Positions 14,536 through 22,766 of a DNA stretch of 38,004 bases are shown in pieces. Made by a program: the position numbers and the translations under genes. This DNA is from Gammaproteobacteria bacterium (lineage in GTDB: Bacteria; Pseudomonadota; Gammaproteobacteria; Steroidobacterales; GCA-2729495): NCBI GenBank assembly GCA_013001905.1, contig JABDLC010000039.1:1-38004 (forward strand). The letters run 5' to 3'. The notes beneath the pieces were generated by a model. It saw only the letters and a list, made by a program, of their open reading frames with translations, made no database searches and was not told where the DNA came from. The stretch's first letter is position 1. Each line of letters opens with the position of its first letter.

Positions 14536-15633
14536 ATGGATATCGACATTATTCTCGAGTGCAATGTCAGCCCGGCACAGGTTGCCGAGCTGGCTGTCGA
14601 AGCCGAAAAGCTGGGCGTCCGCGCAATCTGGACGTCTAACTACCATCAGGACTACGACTGCTACATGGCGCTTATGCCCGCCGCCGCAGCGACCTCACGA
14701 ATAAAACTCGGCGTGATGGCCGTAACGCCGTGGGAATTACACCCGCTGAAAATGGCGAATGCCACGCATACGCTCAATCAGTACTCCAAAGGCCGGGCGC
14801 TGGTTTCCATCAGCGGCGGCGGCGGCGTACTCGGCGCCATCGGTTGGCGAATCGACAAAGATGCACCAATCTGGCCGTTCAAAGACCCGGTCACGCTGGC
14901 CCGCTACCCTGAACGCCGGGTCCGCGGACTGATTGAGACCATCGAGATTCTTAATCTGTTCCGCAGCGGCAAGATGACATTCAATTACGACGGCGAAATC
15001 TTTCAGATCACGCGGCCGTTCCAGAATAAATTCGACCAGTCGGACGAGCCGTTTTTTATTTACGGCTGCTGCAGTGGCCCAATGATGATCCGCGCCGGCG
15101 CGCGCATTGCCGACGGCGTCTTCCTGTCGGACTACACACCCGAGATGATGCCGGTCGCTCACGAGAACCTGGAGCGGGGATTCGCCAAACGCGAATGGCC
15201 TCGCGACAACTTCCGGATTAACAACTTCTGGGCCTGGCACATCAAGAAAGACCCGGAGCAGTCACGGATCGAGGGTAAAAACGAACTGATCTGGCGCGGC
15301 GCGATTGCAGGCAAGTACGCCCACGATATTCGACCCCATGTCGACAGCGATGAAGAGACCCAGATGATTATCGACAACTGGGACAACTTTCTGCAGCCGT
15401 TCTGGAAGCGCGACGGCATCATCCCGAACGTGCCCGAAGCAACCGCGACAAAATTGCTCGATGGCATGTCCTCATGGGGTGGAATCGATGCCATCGACGG
15501 CGAAATTGAGCGCTACAAAGCGTTTGCGGATGCGGGCCTCACAGAGCTCTCGCTGCGGTTGTTTGATAACCCGATGGACAGCCTGCAACTGATCGGCGAG
15601 CACGTGCTGCCGAAACTCCGCGATTACCAGTAA
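14536..15633 (+). CDS. LLM-class flavin-dependent oxidoreductase (luciferase-like monooxygenase)
   Basis: This 365-residue TIM-barrel enzyme of the bacterial luciferase/F420-dependent superfamily has the family-typical strand-helix units: VAELAVEAEKLGVRAIWTSNY, ATSRIKLGVMAVTPWELHPLKMAN (counterpart of the conserved strand 3-4 region), LNQYSKGRALVSISGGGG and GARIADGVFLSDYTPEMM. The ISGGGG run is a likely phosphate-binding stretch for FMN or F420. Such enzymes use reduced flavin and oxygen to hydroxylate or do Baeyer-Villiger chemistry, or use F420 for hydride transfer. The flavin-reductase-like gene 2 kb away could supply reduced flavin. ATG at 14536 is chosen because the 26 residues read in frame from 14458 overlap the divergent VOC gene and do not look like the fold. 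The substrate is unknown. Confidence 0.83.
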   Translation: MDIDIILECNVSPAQVAELAVEAEKLGVRAIWTSNYHQDYDCYMALMPAAAATSRIKLGVMAVTPWELHPLKMANATHTLNQYSKGRALVSISGGGGVLGAIGWRIDKDAPIWPFKDPVTLARYPERRVRGLIETIEILNLFRSGKMTFNYDGEIFQITRPFQNKFDQSDEPFFIYGCCSGPMMIRAGARIADGVFLSDYTPEMMPVAHENLERGFAKREWPRDNFRINNFWAWHIKKDPEQSRIEGKNELIWRGAIAGKYAHDIRPHVDSDEETQMIIDNWDNFLQPFWKRDGIIPNVPEATATKLLDGMSSWGGIDAIDGEIERYKAFADAGLTELSLRLFDNPMDSLQLIGEHVLPKLRDYQ

Positions 15634-15646
15634 CCGTTAATAGCTG

Positions 15647-17455
15647 TCAGGGATGACACTCGGAGGATTCGCAGTCCGGCGTTACAAGTGAACCGATGCC
15701 GCTGAACGCTTCGCCATCCAGAGTGCCGCCGATCAGATCCACGTGCGTGTCTTCGCACACGATGCCTGCCGCCTGCACGTCAAAGGTAAAGGCGGCATCC
15801 TGCAGAGCGTCACCGTCAAAGTCGCCGTACTGCGGCGCTCCGGTGATCAGTGCCTCACCGGTGCCGAGCTGCACCGTTGAGTCATTGATGCGTGTCACGT
15901 CAAGGTCAGCAGGGTCACCGGCTGCCTCACTGCTGCCAAGCACCGCAACCACCACGTTGGTATCGGTGTCCGGATCAACTTCGTTCGCTGCGCTCCACGG
16001 GTCAACATCAATTAGCGCCATCTTGGGCGCGAAGCTCTCAAAGGCCAACAGCCTGTAGCTGCCGTCCTGTATGAGTGTCGTACCCCCCAGCCAGTGGTTG
16101 CCGTTGCCCACCGTAAAATCAATGACACCGGTGGTCTGCGGATGCGCCGCGACATATGACGCGAAATGCGCACCCTGATTCGGGTTCTGCCCCAATGCTG
16201 CCACGGACATCGACGAACCCAGTGACTCTAAAAAGCCATTCCAGGTACCGAAGTTGTACGTGTTGTAGTGCGATACGGCCGCAAACACGATGGTGCCGCC
16301 GGTGTACAGAAACTGCCTCATTACGACGACTTCATCCGCCGAGTAATACACATGGTCGCCCAGCCCAATGTGCAGATACAAAACGGCGACGCCTTTCAGT
16401 TTGTGCGCTGTAATCTCACCGCTGTAACGCTCGGACGTCACGCCGGACAACGCGTTGTAAAACTGGTCAAGCGCTATATTCGGCCAGTAGTTCGGCTCAT
16501 GAATGAGCACACCGTTGCCGCTTCCGAGCAAATTGAGAGCGAACACATCGTTGTCGTTGCCGAAGTCATCGACCACATAGAACGGAAAGGTTTCGGAAAC
16601 AATCACTGTGCCGGGTGCCCAGACAGGAATCTGGCTGCAGTTGCTCGTCACCAGCGGTACCTGCGCCATAAAAGGCTCAAGGTTGTTGCGCTGACCACGC
16701 AACAGCGCCTGCGTATCGCCACAGCGGATGCCCGTGTCCTCGGTGCGAAACACGAACGCCGCATCGTTGACGCCATCGCCGTCGTAATCGCCATACAACG
16801 GCGACTGCGCAATATTGGCAGCCTGGCCCTCACCAAAACTGAAGGCCGCAGCATCAATGTCAGTGACGAAGAAGTCGACGGGGTCGCCTGCTGCCATGCT
16901 TTGCCCCAGCACCGCGAGGTAAAGTGAATTGGTGGAATCCGGTTCCACGATATCGTCGGTCGTCCACGGATCAAGGTCCGCGTCAACAGCCAGCGGATTC
17001 ACCTCGTTAAAGGCAATGAAATGCGAGATTGCATCCAGCGGGCCCGCGCCATTATTGGCCGAGTCCGTCCACTTCTGGTTTGTCCCATAGTCAACAGAGC
17101 CGCCCAACCAGTAGGGAGTGGTAGTGCCGTATATTTCACGAGGCAAGCGCCAGCCCGGACTCGCTTCTGCGGCATTCGGGCCGGCGTCGACGGCCAGCGA
17201 AGCGTCAAGCACTTCCGCGACCAGCGCCCTGGCAATGCGCGCCCCGGCCTGATTATCGACAAACGGCGCTTTGCCATCGGCCTGAAGATCATTAAACGTA
17301 GTGCGGATGAACTCGACGTCGTACAGCGTTCCCTGCACCTCGAGATTGCGGATGCCCGTCGCCGTGGTGCCGTCCAGGATGACCTCGGCAGCCGAGAGCA
17401 TTGAGGGAGTGCCCAATACCATCAGTAGTAACAATCTGCCCAATTTGCTCTGCAC
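15647..17455 (-). CDS. Secreted protein of unknown function with a duplicated acidic module
   Basis: I do not recognise this 602-residue protein. It has a clear export signal (KLGRLLLLMVLGTPSMLSAA) and is otherwise hydrophilic and acidic. Residues about 161-271 and 484-594 are two copies of one module: both run DPW, a stretch of D/E, AVLG-S--AAGDP-D, then YGD-DGD---DAAF, then G-I-C-DT. The YGDYDGDGVNDAAF and YGDFDGDALQDAAF loops look like calcium-binding DxDxDG loops, and the cysteines may pair within each module. The middle (about 280-470) has a Rossmann-like feel (KGVAVLYLHIGLGDHVYYSADEV, RQFLYTGGTIVFA), reminiscent of glutamine-amidotransferase-like domains in secreted proteins; this is only a resemblance. 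The start is GTG with a distant GGGG. It ends 13 bases from the convergent luciferase-like gene. Confidence 0.75.
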   Translation of the reverse strand: MQSKLGRLLLLMVLGTPSMLSAAEVILDGTTATGIRNLEVQGTLYDVEFIRTTFNDLQADGKAPFVDNQAGARIARALVAEVLDASLAVDAGPNAAEASPGWRLPREIYGTTTPYWLGGSVDYGTNQKWTDSANNGAGPLDAISHFIAFNEVNPLAVDADLDPWTTDDIVEPDSTNSLYLAVLGQSMAAGDPVDFFVTDIDAAAFSFGEGQAANIAQSPLYGDYDGDGVNDAAFVFRTEDTGIRCGDTQALLRGQRNNLEPFMAQVPLVTSNCSQIPVWAPGTVIVSETFPFYVVDDFGNDNDVFALNLLGSGNGVLIHEPNYWPNIALDQFYNALSGVTSERYSGEITAHKLKGVAVLYLHIGLGDHVYYSADEVVVMRQFLYTGGTIVFAAVSHYNTYNFGTWNGFLESLGSSMSVAALGQNPNQGAHFASYVAAHPQTTGVIDFTVGNGNHWLGGTTLIQDGSYRLLAFESFAPKMALIDVDPWSAANEVDPDTDTNVVVAVLGSSEAAGDPADLDVTRINDSTVQLGTGEALITGAPQYGDFDGDALQDAAFTFDVQAAGIVCEDTHVDLIGGTLDGEAFSGIGSLVTPDCESSECHP

Positions 17456-17500
17456 GGCAATGCAACCCCGCCCGACCCGGCCTTAAACGACCCTATGACT

Positions 17501-17506
17501 ATTATA
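17501..17506 (-). promoter_or_regulatory. Possible -10 element for the secreted-protein gene
   Basis: On the minus strand this reads TATAAT, a perfect -10 hexamer about 46 bases upstream of the GTG start of the secreted-protein gene, inside the 154-base divergent region. The -35 partner is weak. The same AT-rich spot reads TATTAT on the plus strand and could serve the flavin-reductase-like gene instead. Confidence 0.35.
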
Positions 17507-17609
17507 GATCACGCGAAAAAGCCTGGAGCGCGACGCATACGGGAAAACAACTATTTTGCGGGAGCTGCAGTGCGCTTAGGCTGTGCGGGTCTGTTTCAGG
17601 AATCCCGCT

Positions 17610-18545
17610 GTGAATCCATTATTTAATCTGTTTTCAGTTTTTGACGGCCTGCGCCGGCCCAGCCGGGTGCGAGGTGAAGCATGGAAACGCCTGCACCCGA
17701 AAGACAATTTCTACCAATCCGTCGCGTTTTTCCCGATGCCGTTTGCACTGATCACTACGGTGAATGAGGAAGGCGTCACATCCATCGGCCCGCACTCGCT
17801 GTCGTTCCCCTTCGATCTGATCGAGGAGCCGTCGATGATGGTGGTGTCGCGCGCGGGCTCCAACACCGCGACGAATCTGCGGGCCGGTCGCACCAAAGCA
17901 GCGCTGCACTTCGTTGAATTCAAAAAATCGTGGCTAAAAAGCATTGTGGGGCTGGGATACCCGGGCCTGGAACCGCAGGACAAGATGCAGGACATCCCGT
18001 TCGAAATGGTGCGCTCAACGTCACCCGAGTACCGGGATGACCCGGATTTCCCGCTGCTGATCAATGAGGCCTTTCAGGTCTTCGAGTGTGAACTGGACGG
18101 CGAATTCAAATATCACCCGCATCGTGAAACTGACCCGATCGCCGCAGAGAGCTTTCTCTGTCTGAAGGTCAAAAATGTACTACTGAAACAAAGCTTCGAG
18201 CAAAAACTGCTGAACCAGAAACAGTTCCCGAATATGCCGATCTCGTACGGGTTTCGTCACAATGACAAGGAACGGCGCTTTTTCTTTTCCTCACACAACA
18301 AACCCTTTCCCGTACATATTCCGAGCCCGCCGGGTCTGGAGCATCAGGCGATCTATTACTCGGCGAATAAGCTGGATCCCGAGGTTCGATTCACGGAAGA
18401 CGCCTGCAAACTGCTCGTCGATGTCCCGAAAGCATTTATTAATGTTGCGCTGAAAGGGATCATTAAAGAAGCGAAAGCACAGGGAGTGGATTTCGTGGAC
18501 GAGGAATTCATGAAAGCGTTCAACGAAAAACGCAAGAATTCTTAA
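17610..18545 (+). CDS. Flavin reductase-like FMN-binding split-barrel protein
   Basis: This 311-residue protein belongs to the flavin reductase / FMN-binding split-barrel superfamily. The core is visible as FYQSVAFFPMPFALITTVNEEG, TSIGPHSLSFPFDLIEEPSMMVVS and TATNLRAGRTKAALHFVE, the usual strand pattern where FMN binds. Later come VFECELDGE and FLCLKVKNVLL. It is longer than ordinary flavin reductases (about 170 residues), with a C-terminal extension of about 100 residues that I do not recognise. It may reduce flavin for the luciferase-like monooxygenase at 14536 or hold FMN for its own chemistry. GTG at 17610 is preferred over GTG at 17583 because CAGGAA sits eight bases before it. Its stop overlaps the convergent mobB stop by four bases (TTAA). 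Confidence 0.75.
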   Translation: MNPLFNLFSVFDGLRRPSRVRGEAWKRLHPKDNFYQSVAFFPMPFALITTVNEEGVTSIGPHSLSFPFDLIEEPSMMVVSRAGSNTATNLRAGRTKAALHFVEFKKSWLKSIVGLGYPGLEPQDKMQDIPFEMVRSTSPEYRDDPDFPLLINEAFQVFECELDGEFKYHPHRETDPIAAESFLCLKVKNVLLKQSFEQKLLNQKQFPNMPISYGFRHNDKERRFFFSSHNKPFPVHIPSPPGLEHQAIYYSANKLDPEVRFTEDACKLLVDVPKAFINVALKGIIKEAKAQGVDFVDEEFMKAFNEKRKNS

Positions 18546-19054
18546 CCACGCTGCAGAACAAAATCGACGATAGCGGGCACGTTATCGCGGGGCAACACCG
18601 GTACCGGGGCGTCCGCGATGGCGTAATCAGCAACGATCGCGACGATGGCCGGGTCATCATTGGCCAGTTCCGAATGATCGTAGCCCGCGCGACGCAGTTC
18701 CAGCTTCGGATGAGTACCGTGCTTATAACCCTCAACGAGCACCAGATCGACCTCGCCCAGCCGGGCCAGCAGCGCATCAAACGGCGGCTCATCTTCTGTG
18801 CCGAGTTCTCGTATCTGTGCCCAGCGACGCGACGAAGCCACAATCACCTCTTCAGCCCCGGCTGCCCGGTGCTGGTAGCTATCCTTGCCGGGATGATCGA
18901 TATCGAAGTCGTGGTGCGCGTGCTTAATCGTCGCCACACGCACCCCTCGCTGCCGCAGCTCCTTAATGAGCTCAACGACAAGCGTGGTCTTGCCGGCGTT
19001 TTTAAAGCCGGCAACACCGACTATCTTCAGGGTTTCGCTGCCCAGGCAGAACAC
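18542..19054 (-). CDS. mobB: Molybdopterin-guanine dinucleotide biosynthesis protein MobB
   Basis: This 170-residue GTP-binding accessory protein helps MobA attach GMP to the molybdenum cofactor, giving the bis-MGD form used by DMSO reductase-type enzymes such as the one encoded at 6916-9891. It shows the P-loop GFKNAGKTTL (residues 16-25), ATIKHAHHDFDIDHPGKDS (about 41-59, the family signature with the conserved histidines), and LVLVEGYKHGTHPKLEL, which is typical of MobB. Length is normal. The start is uncertain: GTG at 19054 lies inside the HiPIP gene, giving a 28-base overlap. A CTG at 19030 overlapping the HiPIP stop would give the family's usual start near KIVGVAGFKNAG. Translational coupling to HiPIP is likely either way. 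Confidence 0.92.
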   Translation of the reverse strand: MFCLGSETLKIVGVAGFKNAGKTTLVVELIKELRQRGVRVATIKHAHHDFDIDHPGKDSYQHRAAGAEEVIVASSRRWAQIRELGTEDEPPFDALLARLGEVDLVLVEGYKHGTHPKLELRRAGYDHSELANDDPAIVAIVADYAIADAPVPVLPRDNVPAIVDFVLQRG

Positions 19055-19347
19055 CAGCCGGCTGAAGCAACCGATTTACCCGGGAAGATGGCACACGGGC
19101 GATAGGCGTCACCGTCGTTGCCCTGGATCAATGCACAATTGGCGCAGTTGCTGCCGGGTTTAAAGTTCGGCGCTGTCGATGCCGACGCATCTTCGACGTA
19201 CATCAGCGCGGCCGCCTGCGGATCGTCGGTAGCCAGTGGCGGCAAATCCTGCGCCAGCGACGGCGCGGCTACGATCAGTGAGCTCGCAGGTGCTGCGATA
19301 GCCAGATTGCGCAAGAAACTTCTGCGACTCAGGTGACGATCTCTCAT
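19027..19347 (-). CDS. High-potential iron-sulfur protein, Tat-exported
   Basis: This is a 106-residue periplasmic electron carrier with one [4Fe-4S] cluster. The N-terminus is a twin-arginine signal (SRRSFLRNLAIAAPASSLIVAAPSLAQ). The mature part has the HiPIP cysteine pattern C68, C71, C85 and C99 in NCANCALIQ, YRPCAIFPGKSV and GWCSAW, all four present. HiPIPs shuttle electrons from the bc1 complex to photosynthetic centres or to terminal oxidases. It is divergent from ccoN, so donation to the cbb3 oxidase is a reasonable inference. The start at 19347 is supported by AGGAG six bases upstream. The in-frame ATG further upstream lacks a signal-peptide context. The mobB gene overlaps its 3' end. 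Confidence 0.93.
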   Translation of the reverse strand: MRDRHLSRRSFLRNLAIAAPASSLIVAAPSLAQDLPPLATDDPQAAALMYVEDASASTAPNFKPGSNCANCALIQGNDGDAYRPCAIFPGKSVASAGWCSAWAAKP

Positions 19348-19627
19348 ATTTGCTCCTAATTCGGATTGAATTGTTTCTCCGGGTAATCCCTGTGACATCA
19401 CGCAATGGCCAAGGGTTCACCAACAGGCTGGATTCTAGCAATTCGGCGGGATGAAACCGAGTACGTACAAGCCCTGCGCCTGCCCGACCACGTCACGCTT
19501 CAGGCATCCGTAGGCACAACTACCTATGGGCGATGGCAGGCCTGCAGAGGACAATCCCTCCCCGGACTCACCAGTTGAATTGACAAGGCACGGGCACCTG
19601 CCCATCGCAGGCGCCCCGGGGACAAGG
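19348..19627. other. Divergent intergenic region between the HiPIP gene and ccoN
   Basis: This 280-base gap must hold promoters for both divergent units. I see no convincing -35/-10 pair. No site matches the FNR/ANR pattern TTGAT-N4-ATCAA, which often controls cbb3 operons. Small palindromes are present: GTGACATCAC at 19392-19401, GCAGGCCTGC at 19536-19545 and GGGCA-CC-TGCCC at 19592-19603. The last lies 25 bases before the ccoN start and could be an operator or a leader hairpin. The frame of ccoN stays open back to 19526, but that extension does not resemble CcoN. Confidence 0.4.
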
Positions 19628-21046
19628 ATGGATAAAGCACTCACTTACAACGACGACGTCGTGCGCCAGTTCGCCATCATGACGGTGGTCTGGGGCATCG
19701 TCGGCATGACGGTCGGCGTATTTATTGCCGCTCAGTTAATGTGGCCGCAACTCGGCTTCGACCTGCCCTGGCTGTCATTCGGCCGGCTGCGCCCTCTGCA
19801 TACCAACGCTGTGATATTCGCGTTCGGCGGCTCGGCGCTGTTTGCGACGTCCTACTACGTGGTGCAGCGCACCTGCCATGCCCGGTTGTTCGGCGATCGT
19901 CTCGCCGCATTCACCTTCTGGGGCTGGAATCTGGTGATTGTGCTCGCGGCCATCACGCTGCCGCTCGGGATGACCTCCTCTAAAGAATACGCGGAACTGG
20001 AATGGCCGATCGATTTGCTGATCACCGTCGTGTGGGTTGCCTACGCCGTAGTGTTCTTCGGCACCATTATGAAGCGCAAGGTCAAACATATTTACGTGGC
20101 GAACTGGTTTTTCGGTGCATTCATTCTGACGGTTGCGGTACTGCACATTGTTAATTCACTCGCCATTCCCGTGAGTGCCACCAAATCCTATTCTCTGTAC
20201 TCGGGCGTTGTCGATGCGATGGTGCAGTGGTGGTACGGGCACAACGCGGTGGGCTTCTTCCTGACCGCGGGCTTCCTCGGCATGATGTATTACTTCGTGC
20301 CCAAACAGGCGGGCCGCCCCGTGTTTTCATACCGGCTGTCGGTCGTGCACTTCTGGGCGCTGATCTCTGTGTACATGTGGGCCGGGCCTCACCACCTGCA
20401 CTACACCACCCTGCCTGACTGGGCACAGTCACTGGGCATGGTGTTTTCGCTGGTGTTATTTGCACCCAGCTGGGGCGGAATGATCAACGGCATCATGACG
20501 TTGTCAGGCGCATGGCATAAGCTGCGTACCGACCCGATTCTGAAGTTCATGATCGTTAGCCTGTCTTTCTACGGCATGTCGACGTTCGAAGGCCCGATGA
20601 TGTCCATCAAGACGGTCAATGCGCTGTCGCACTACACCGACTGGACGATAGGTCACGTGCACTCCGGCGCGCTCGGTTGGGTCGCCATGATCTCGATGGG
20701 CTGTATTTACTCGCTGCTGCCGCGGGTGCTCGGCCGTGACGCGATGTACAGCACGAAGCTCATCGACATCCACTTCTGGACGTCAACCATCGGTACCGTT
20801 CTCTATATTGCCGCGATGTGGATGGCGGGGGTAATGCAGGGGCTGATGTGGCGCGCTGTGAATGCCGACGGCACGTTGACTTACACGTTTGTAGAAAGTC
20901 TCAAGGCCACGTATCCGTTTTACGCGATCCGCCTCGCCGGCGGCACTTTGTTCCTCGCCGGCACCTTCATCATGGCCTACAACGTCTGGAAGACGATGGC
21001 CGAAGCAAAATCCGTCGAACCTGTCCCGGTTCCGGACCCGGCGTAA
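19628..21046 (+). CDS. ccoN: cbb3-type cytochrome c oxidase subunit I
   Basis: This catalytic subunit of the high-affinity cbb3 oxidase reduces oxygen to water and pumps protons in the inner membrane. The 472-residue length from ATG 19628 is typical and the sequence shows about twelve helices. Ligand regions are visible: [13 protein letters not shown] (low-spin haem histidine), [18 protein letters not shown] (copper B histidine, with the conserved Tyr crosslinked in this family nearby), [14 protein letters not shown] (the paired copper B histidines) and [17 protein letters not shown] (the two haem histidines). It is the first gene of a compact ccoNOQP-orf-GHIS cluster. GGGGAC lies a few bases before the chosen start. 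Such oxidases are used under low oxygen. Confidence 0.96.
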   Translation: MDKALTYNDDVVRQFAIMTVVWGIVGMTVGVFIAAQLMWPQLGFDLPWLSFGRLRPLHTNAVIFAFGGSALFATSYYVVQRTCHARLFGDRLAAFTFWGWNLVIVLAAITLPLGMTSSKEYAELEWPIDLLITVVWVAYAVVFFGTIMKRKVKHIYVANWFFGAFILTVAVLHIVNSLAIPVSATKSYSLYSGVVDAMVQWWYGHNAVGFFLTAGFLGMMYYFVPKQAGRPVFSYRLSVVHFWALISVYMWAGPHHLHYTTLPDWAQSLGMVFSLVLFAPSWGGMINGIMTLSGAWHKLRTDPILKFMIVSLSFYGMSTFEGPMMSIKTVNALSHYTDWTIGHVHSGALGWVAMISMGCIYSLLPRVLGRDAMYSTKLIDIHFWTSTIGTVLYIAAMWMAGVMQGLMWRAVNADGTLTYTFVESLKATYPFYAIRLAGGTLFLAGTFIMAYNVWKTMAEAKSVEPVPVPDPA

Positions 21047-21058
21047 GGAGACGCGGAC

Positions 21059-21670
21059 ATGAAACACGATATTGTTGAAAAAAATGTCGGCCTCATGGCT
21101 ATCCTGATCGTGATAGCCATCAGCTTCGGCGGACTTGCCGAGATCATTCCGCTCATGGTGTCCCGCACCGCATCCGAGCCGATTGAGGGCCTGCAGCCGT
21201 ACACAGCGCTGCAGCTTGAAGGCCGGGATGTCTACATTCGCGAGGGCTGCAACAACTGTCACTCGCAGATGGTCCGTCCTTTCCGTGCCGAAACCGAGCG
21301 CTACGGCCCCTACTCGGAAGCGGGTGAAACCGTCTGGAACCACCCCCATCTGTTCGGTTCCAAACGCACCGGCCCTGACCTGGCGCGTGTCGGCGGGCGC
21401 TACTCGGATGACTGGCATCGCGTGCACCTCATTAACCCGCGTGACCTGGTGCCGGAATCCAATATGCCTGCCTACCCGTGGCTGGAAGACGCGCTGATTG
21501 ATGCCAGCGCAACGCCGGCCAAGCTGAGCACCATGCAAATGCTGGGCGTGCCCTACAGCGATGCTGACATCGCTGGCGCGCAGGCTGAAGTAGAAGGCAA
21601 AACCGAACTCGATGCGCTGGTGGCGTATCTGCAAAACCTGGGCGTACTTATCAAGAACCGGGGTCAATGA
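21059..21670 (+). CDS. ccoO: cbb3-type cytochrome c oxidase subunit II (mono-haem c)
   Basis: This 203-residue membrane-anchored cytochrome c of the cbb3 oxidase relays electrons toward subunit I. One N-terminal anchor helix (about residues 10-33) is followed by the haem c site CNNCH (C64, C67, H68) in [23 protein letters not shown]. That context is characteristic of CcoO. The distal methionine is probably in [12 protein letters not shown]. Length is normal. It lies 12 bases after ccoN with a good AGGAG ribosome site and one base before ccoQ. Confidence 0.96.
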   Translation: MKHDIVEKNVGLMAILIVIAISFGGLAEIIPLMVSRTASEPIEGLQPYTALQLEGRDVYIREGCNNCHSQMVRPFRAETERYGPYSEAGETVWNHPHLFGSKRTGPDLARVGGRYSDDWHRVHLINPRDLVPESNMPAYPWLEDALIDASATPAKLSTMQMLGVPYSDADIAGAQAEVEGKTELDALVAYLQNLGVLIKNRGQ

Positions 21671-21671
21671 C

Positions 21672-21839
21672 ATGGATGCAGGATTACTCAGAGGGCTCTA
21701 CACACTGTTTATGTTTCTCGCCTTCGCGGGAATCGTCTGGTGGGCCTGGAGCGCCCGTCGCAAGGCGGACTTCGACGATGCAGCCGGCCTGCCGCTCGAA
21801 GACGACGACCTGCAAGAACACAAAGGAGATCGATCATGA
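21672..21839 (+). CDS. ccoQ: cbb3-type oxidase assembly/stability subunit CcoQ
   Basis: This is a 55-residue single-helix protein: MDAGLLRGLYTLFMFLAFAGIVWWAWS, then a charged tail with RRKADFDDAAGLPL. This is the typical small CcoQ (FixQ) that stabilises the oxidase complex. ATG at 21672 follows the ccoO stop by one base; the longer frame reading from 21612 is inside ccoO and is not used. Its last bases overlap the ccoP start as ATGA, and an AAGGAG for ccoP lies inside this gene. Confidence 0.92.
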   Translation: MDAGLLRGLYTLFMFLAFAGIVWWAWSARRKADFDDAAGLPLEDDDLQEHKGDRS

Positions 21840-22747
21840 TGAGTGACGCAATCATGAGTCAGGGATGGAGCATTTTTGTGATCGTGCTCATCGTGATCAA
21901 TCTGGCTGGTTGCGGCTGGCTGATCTGGTGGACCATGCACATGCGCACTGACGATCAGGTCGAAGGCGATGAATCGACCGGCCACGTGTGGGACGTTGAT
22001 CTGAAGGAAAACAACAACCCGTTACCCAAGTGGTGGCTCAACACCTTTTATCTGACGCTGATCTTCACCGTTATTTACCTCGTGTTGTACCCCGGCTTCG
22101 GCAACTTCACGGGCACACTGGGCTGGACTCAGGAAGGCCAGTACGTGGAAGAGGTTGCAGCCAGCGACGCCAAATTCGGCGCGGTCTATGCCGCGTTCGG
22201 CGATGCGTCGATCGAGGACCTCGCGAACAACCCGGACGCCGTGCGCATCGGCAAAAACACCTATGACAACTTCTGTGCTGCGTGTCATGGCGCGGACGCC
22301 CGCGGCGCCATCAGTTACCCGAACCTGACGGATAACGACTGGCTCTACGGCGGCAGCGGTGCCGCCGTGCTGCAAACCATCCGCAATGGCAGGAACGGCA
22401 TCATGGCGCCTTTCGGTGCTGTGACAGGTGCAGACGGGGCCAACGAAATTGCCGACTGGCTGCTCGCTGACAACCCCGACGACCCGTCAGCCGCGGCCGG
22501 CAAAGCCCGGTTCATGAGCTCCGGCTGCATCGGCTGCCATGGCATTAACGGTGAAGGCAATCAGGCACTCGGTGCACCCAACCTGACCGATGACATCTGG
22601 CTGCACGGCGGCACGAAGGAGCGCATCGCAGCGATCATCATGAACGGCATTAACAATCAGATGCCGGCCCAACTCGATGTGATCGGCGAAGACCGCGCCC
22701 GATTGGCGGCGGCCTATGTACTCAGCCTGAGCAAGGGCACTGACTGA
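21836..22747 (+). CDS. ccoP: cbb3-type cytochrome c oxidase subunit III (di-haem c)
   Basis: This 303-residue di-haem cytochrome is the entry point of electrons into the cbb3 oxidase. It has two N-terminal helices (about 11-33 and 67-87, the two-helix CcoP form), the ESTGHVWDVDLKENNNPLPKWW segment between them that marks the family, and two haem c sites: CAACH (C147-H151) and CIGCH (C231-H235). The start at 21836 overlaps the ccoQ stop (ATGA) behind AAGGAG; the upstream in-frame extension is arginine-rich and not part of the protein. All ligands are present. Confidence 0.96.
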   Translation: MMSDAIMSQGWSIFVIVLIVINLAGCGWLIWWTMHMRTDDQVEGDESTGHVWDVDLKENNNPLPKWWLNTFYLTLIFTVIYLVLYPGFGNFTGTLGWTQEGQYVEEVAASDAKFGAVYAAFGDASIEDLANNPDAVRIGKNTYDNFCAACHGADARGAISYPNLTDNDWLYGGSGAAVLQTIRNGRNGIMAPFGAVTGADGANEIADWLLADNPDDPSAAAGKARFMSSGCIGCHGINGEGNQALGAPNLTDDIWLHGGTKERIAAIIMNGINNQMPAQLDVIGEDRARLAAAYVLSLSKGTD

Positions 22748-22766
22748 TTCACCGGGAGTAACCGGT

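Noticed and set aside
19392-19401. CRP-like palindrome GTGACATCAC
   Set aside because: The spacer is 2 bases instead of the 6 of a CRP site, so it does not fit.
19348-19627. FNR/ANR site for the cbb3 operon
   Set aside because: No stretch fits TTGAT-N4-ATCAA; TTGAATTGACAA near 19575 has the wrong second half.
20783-21673. Long minus-strand open frame (296 codons) opposite ccoN and ccoO
   Set aside because: It lies fully antisense to two certain cbb3 genes, has no recognisable domain and is explained by GC-rich codon use.
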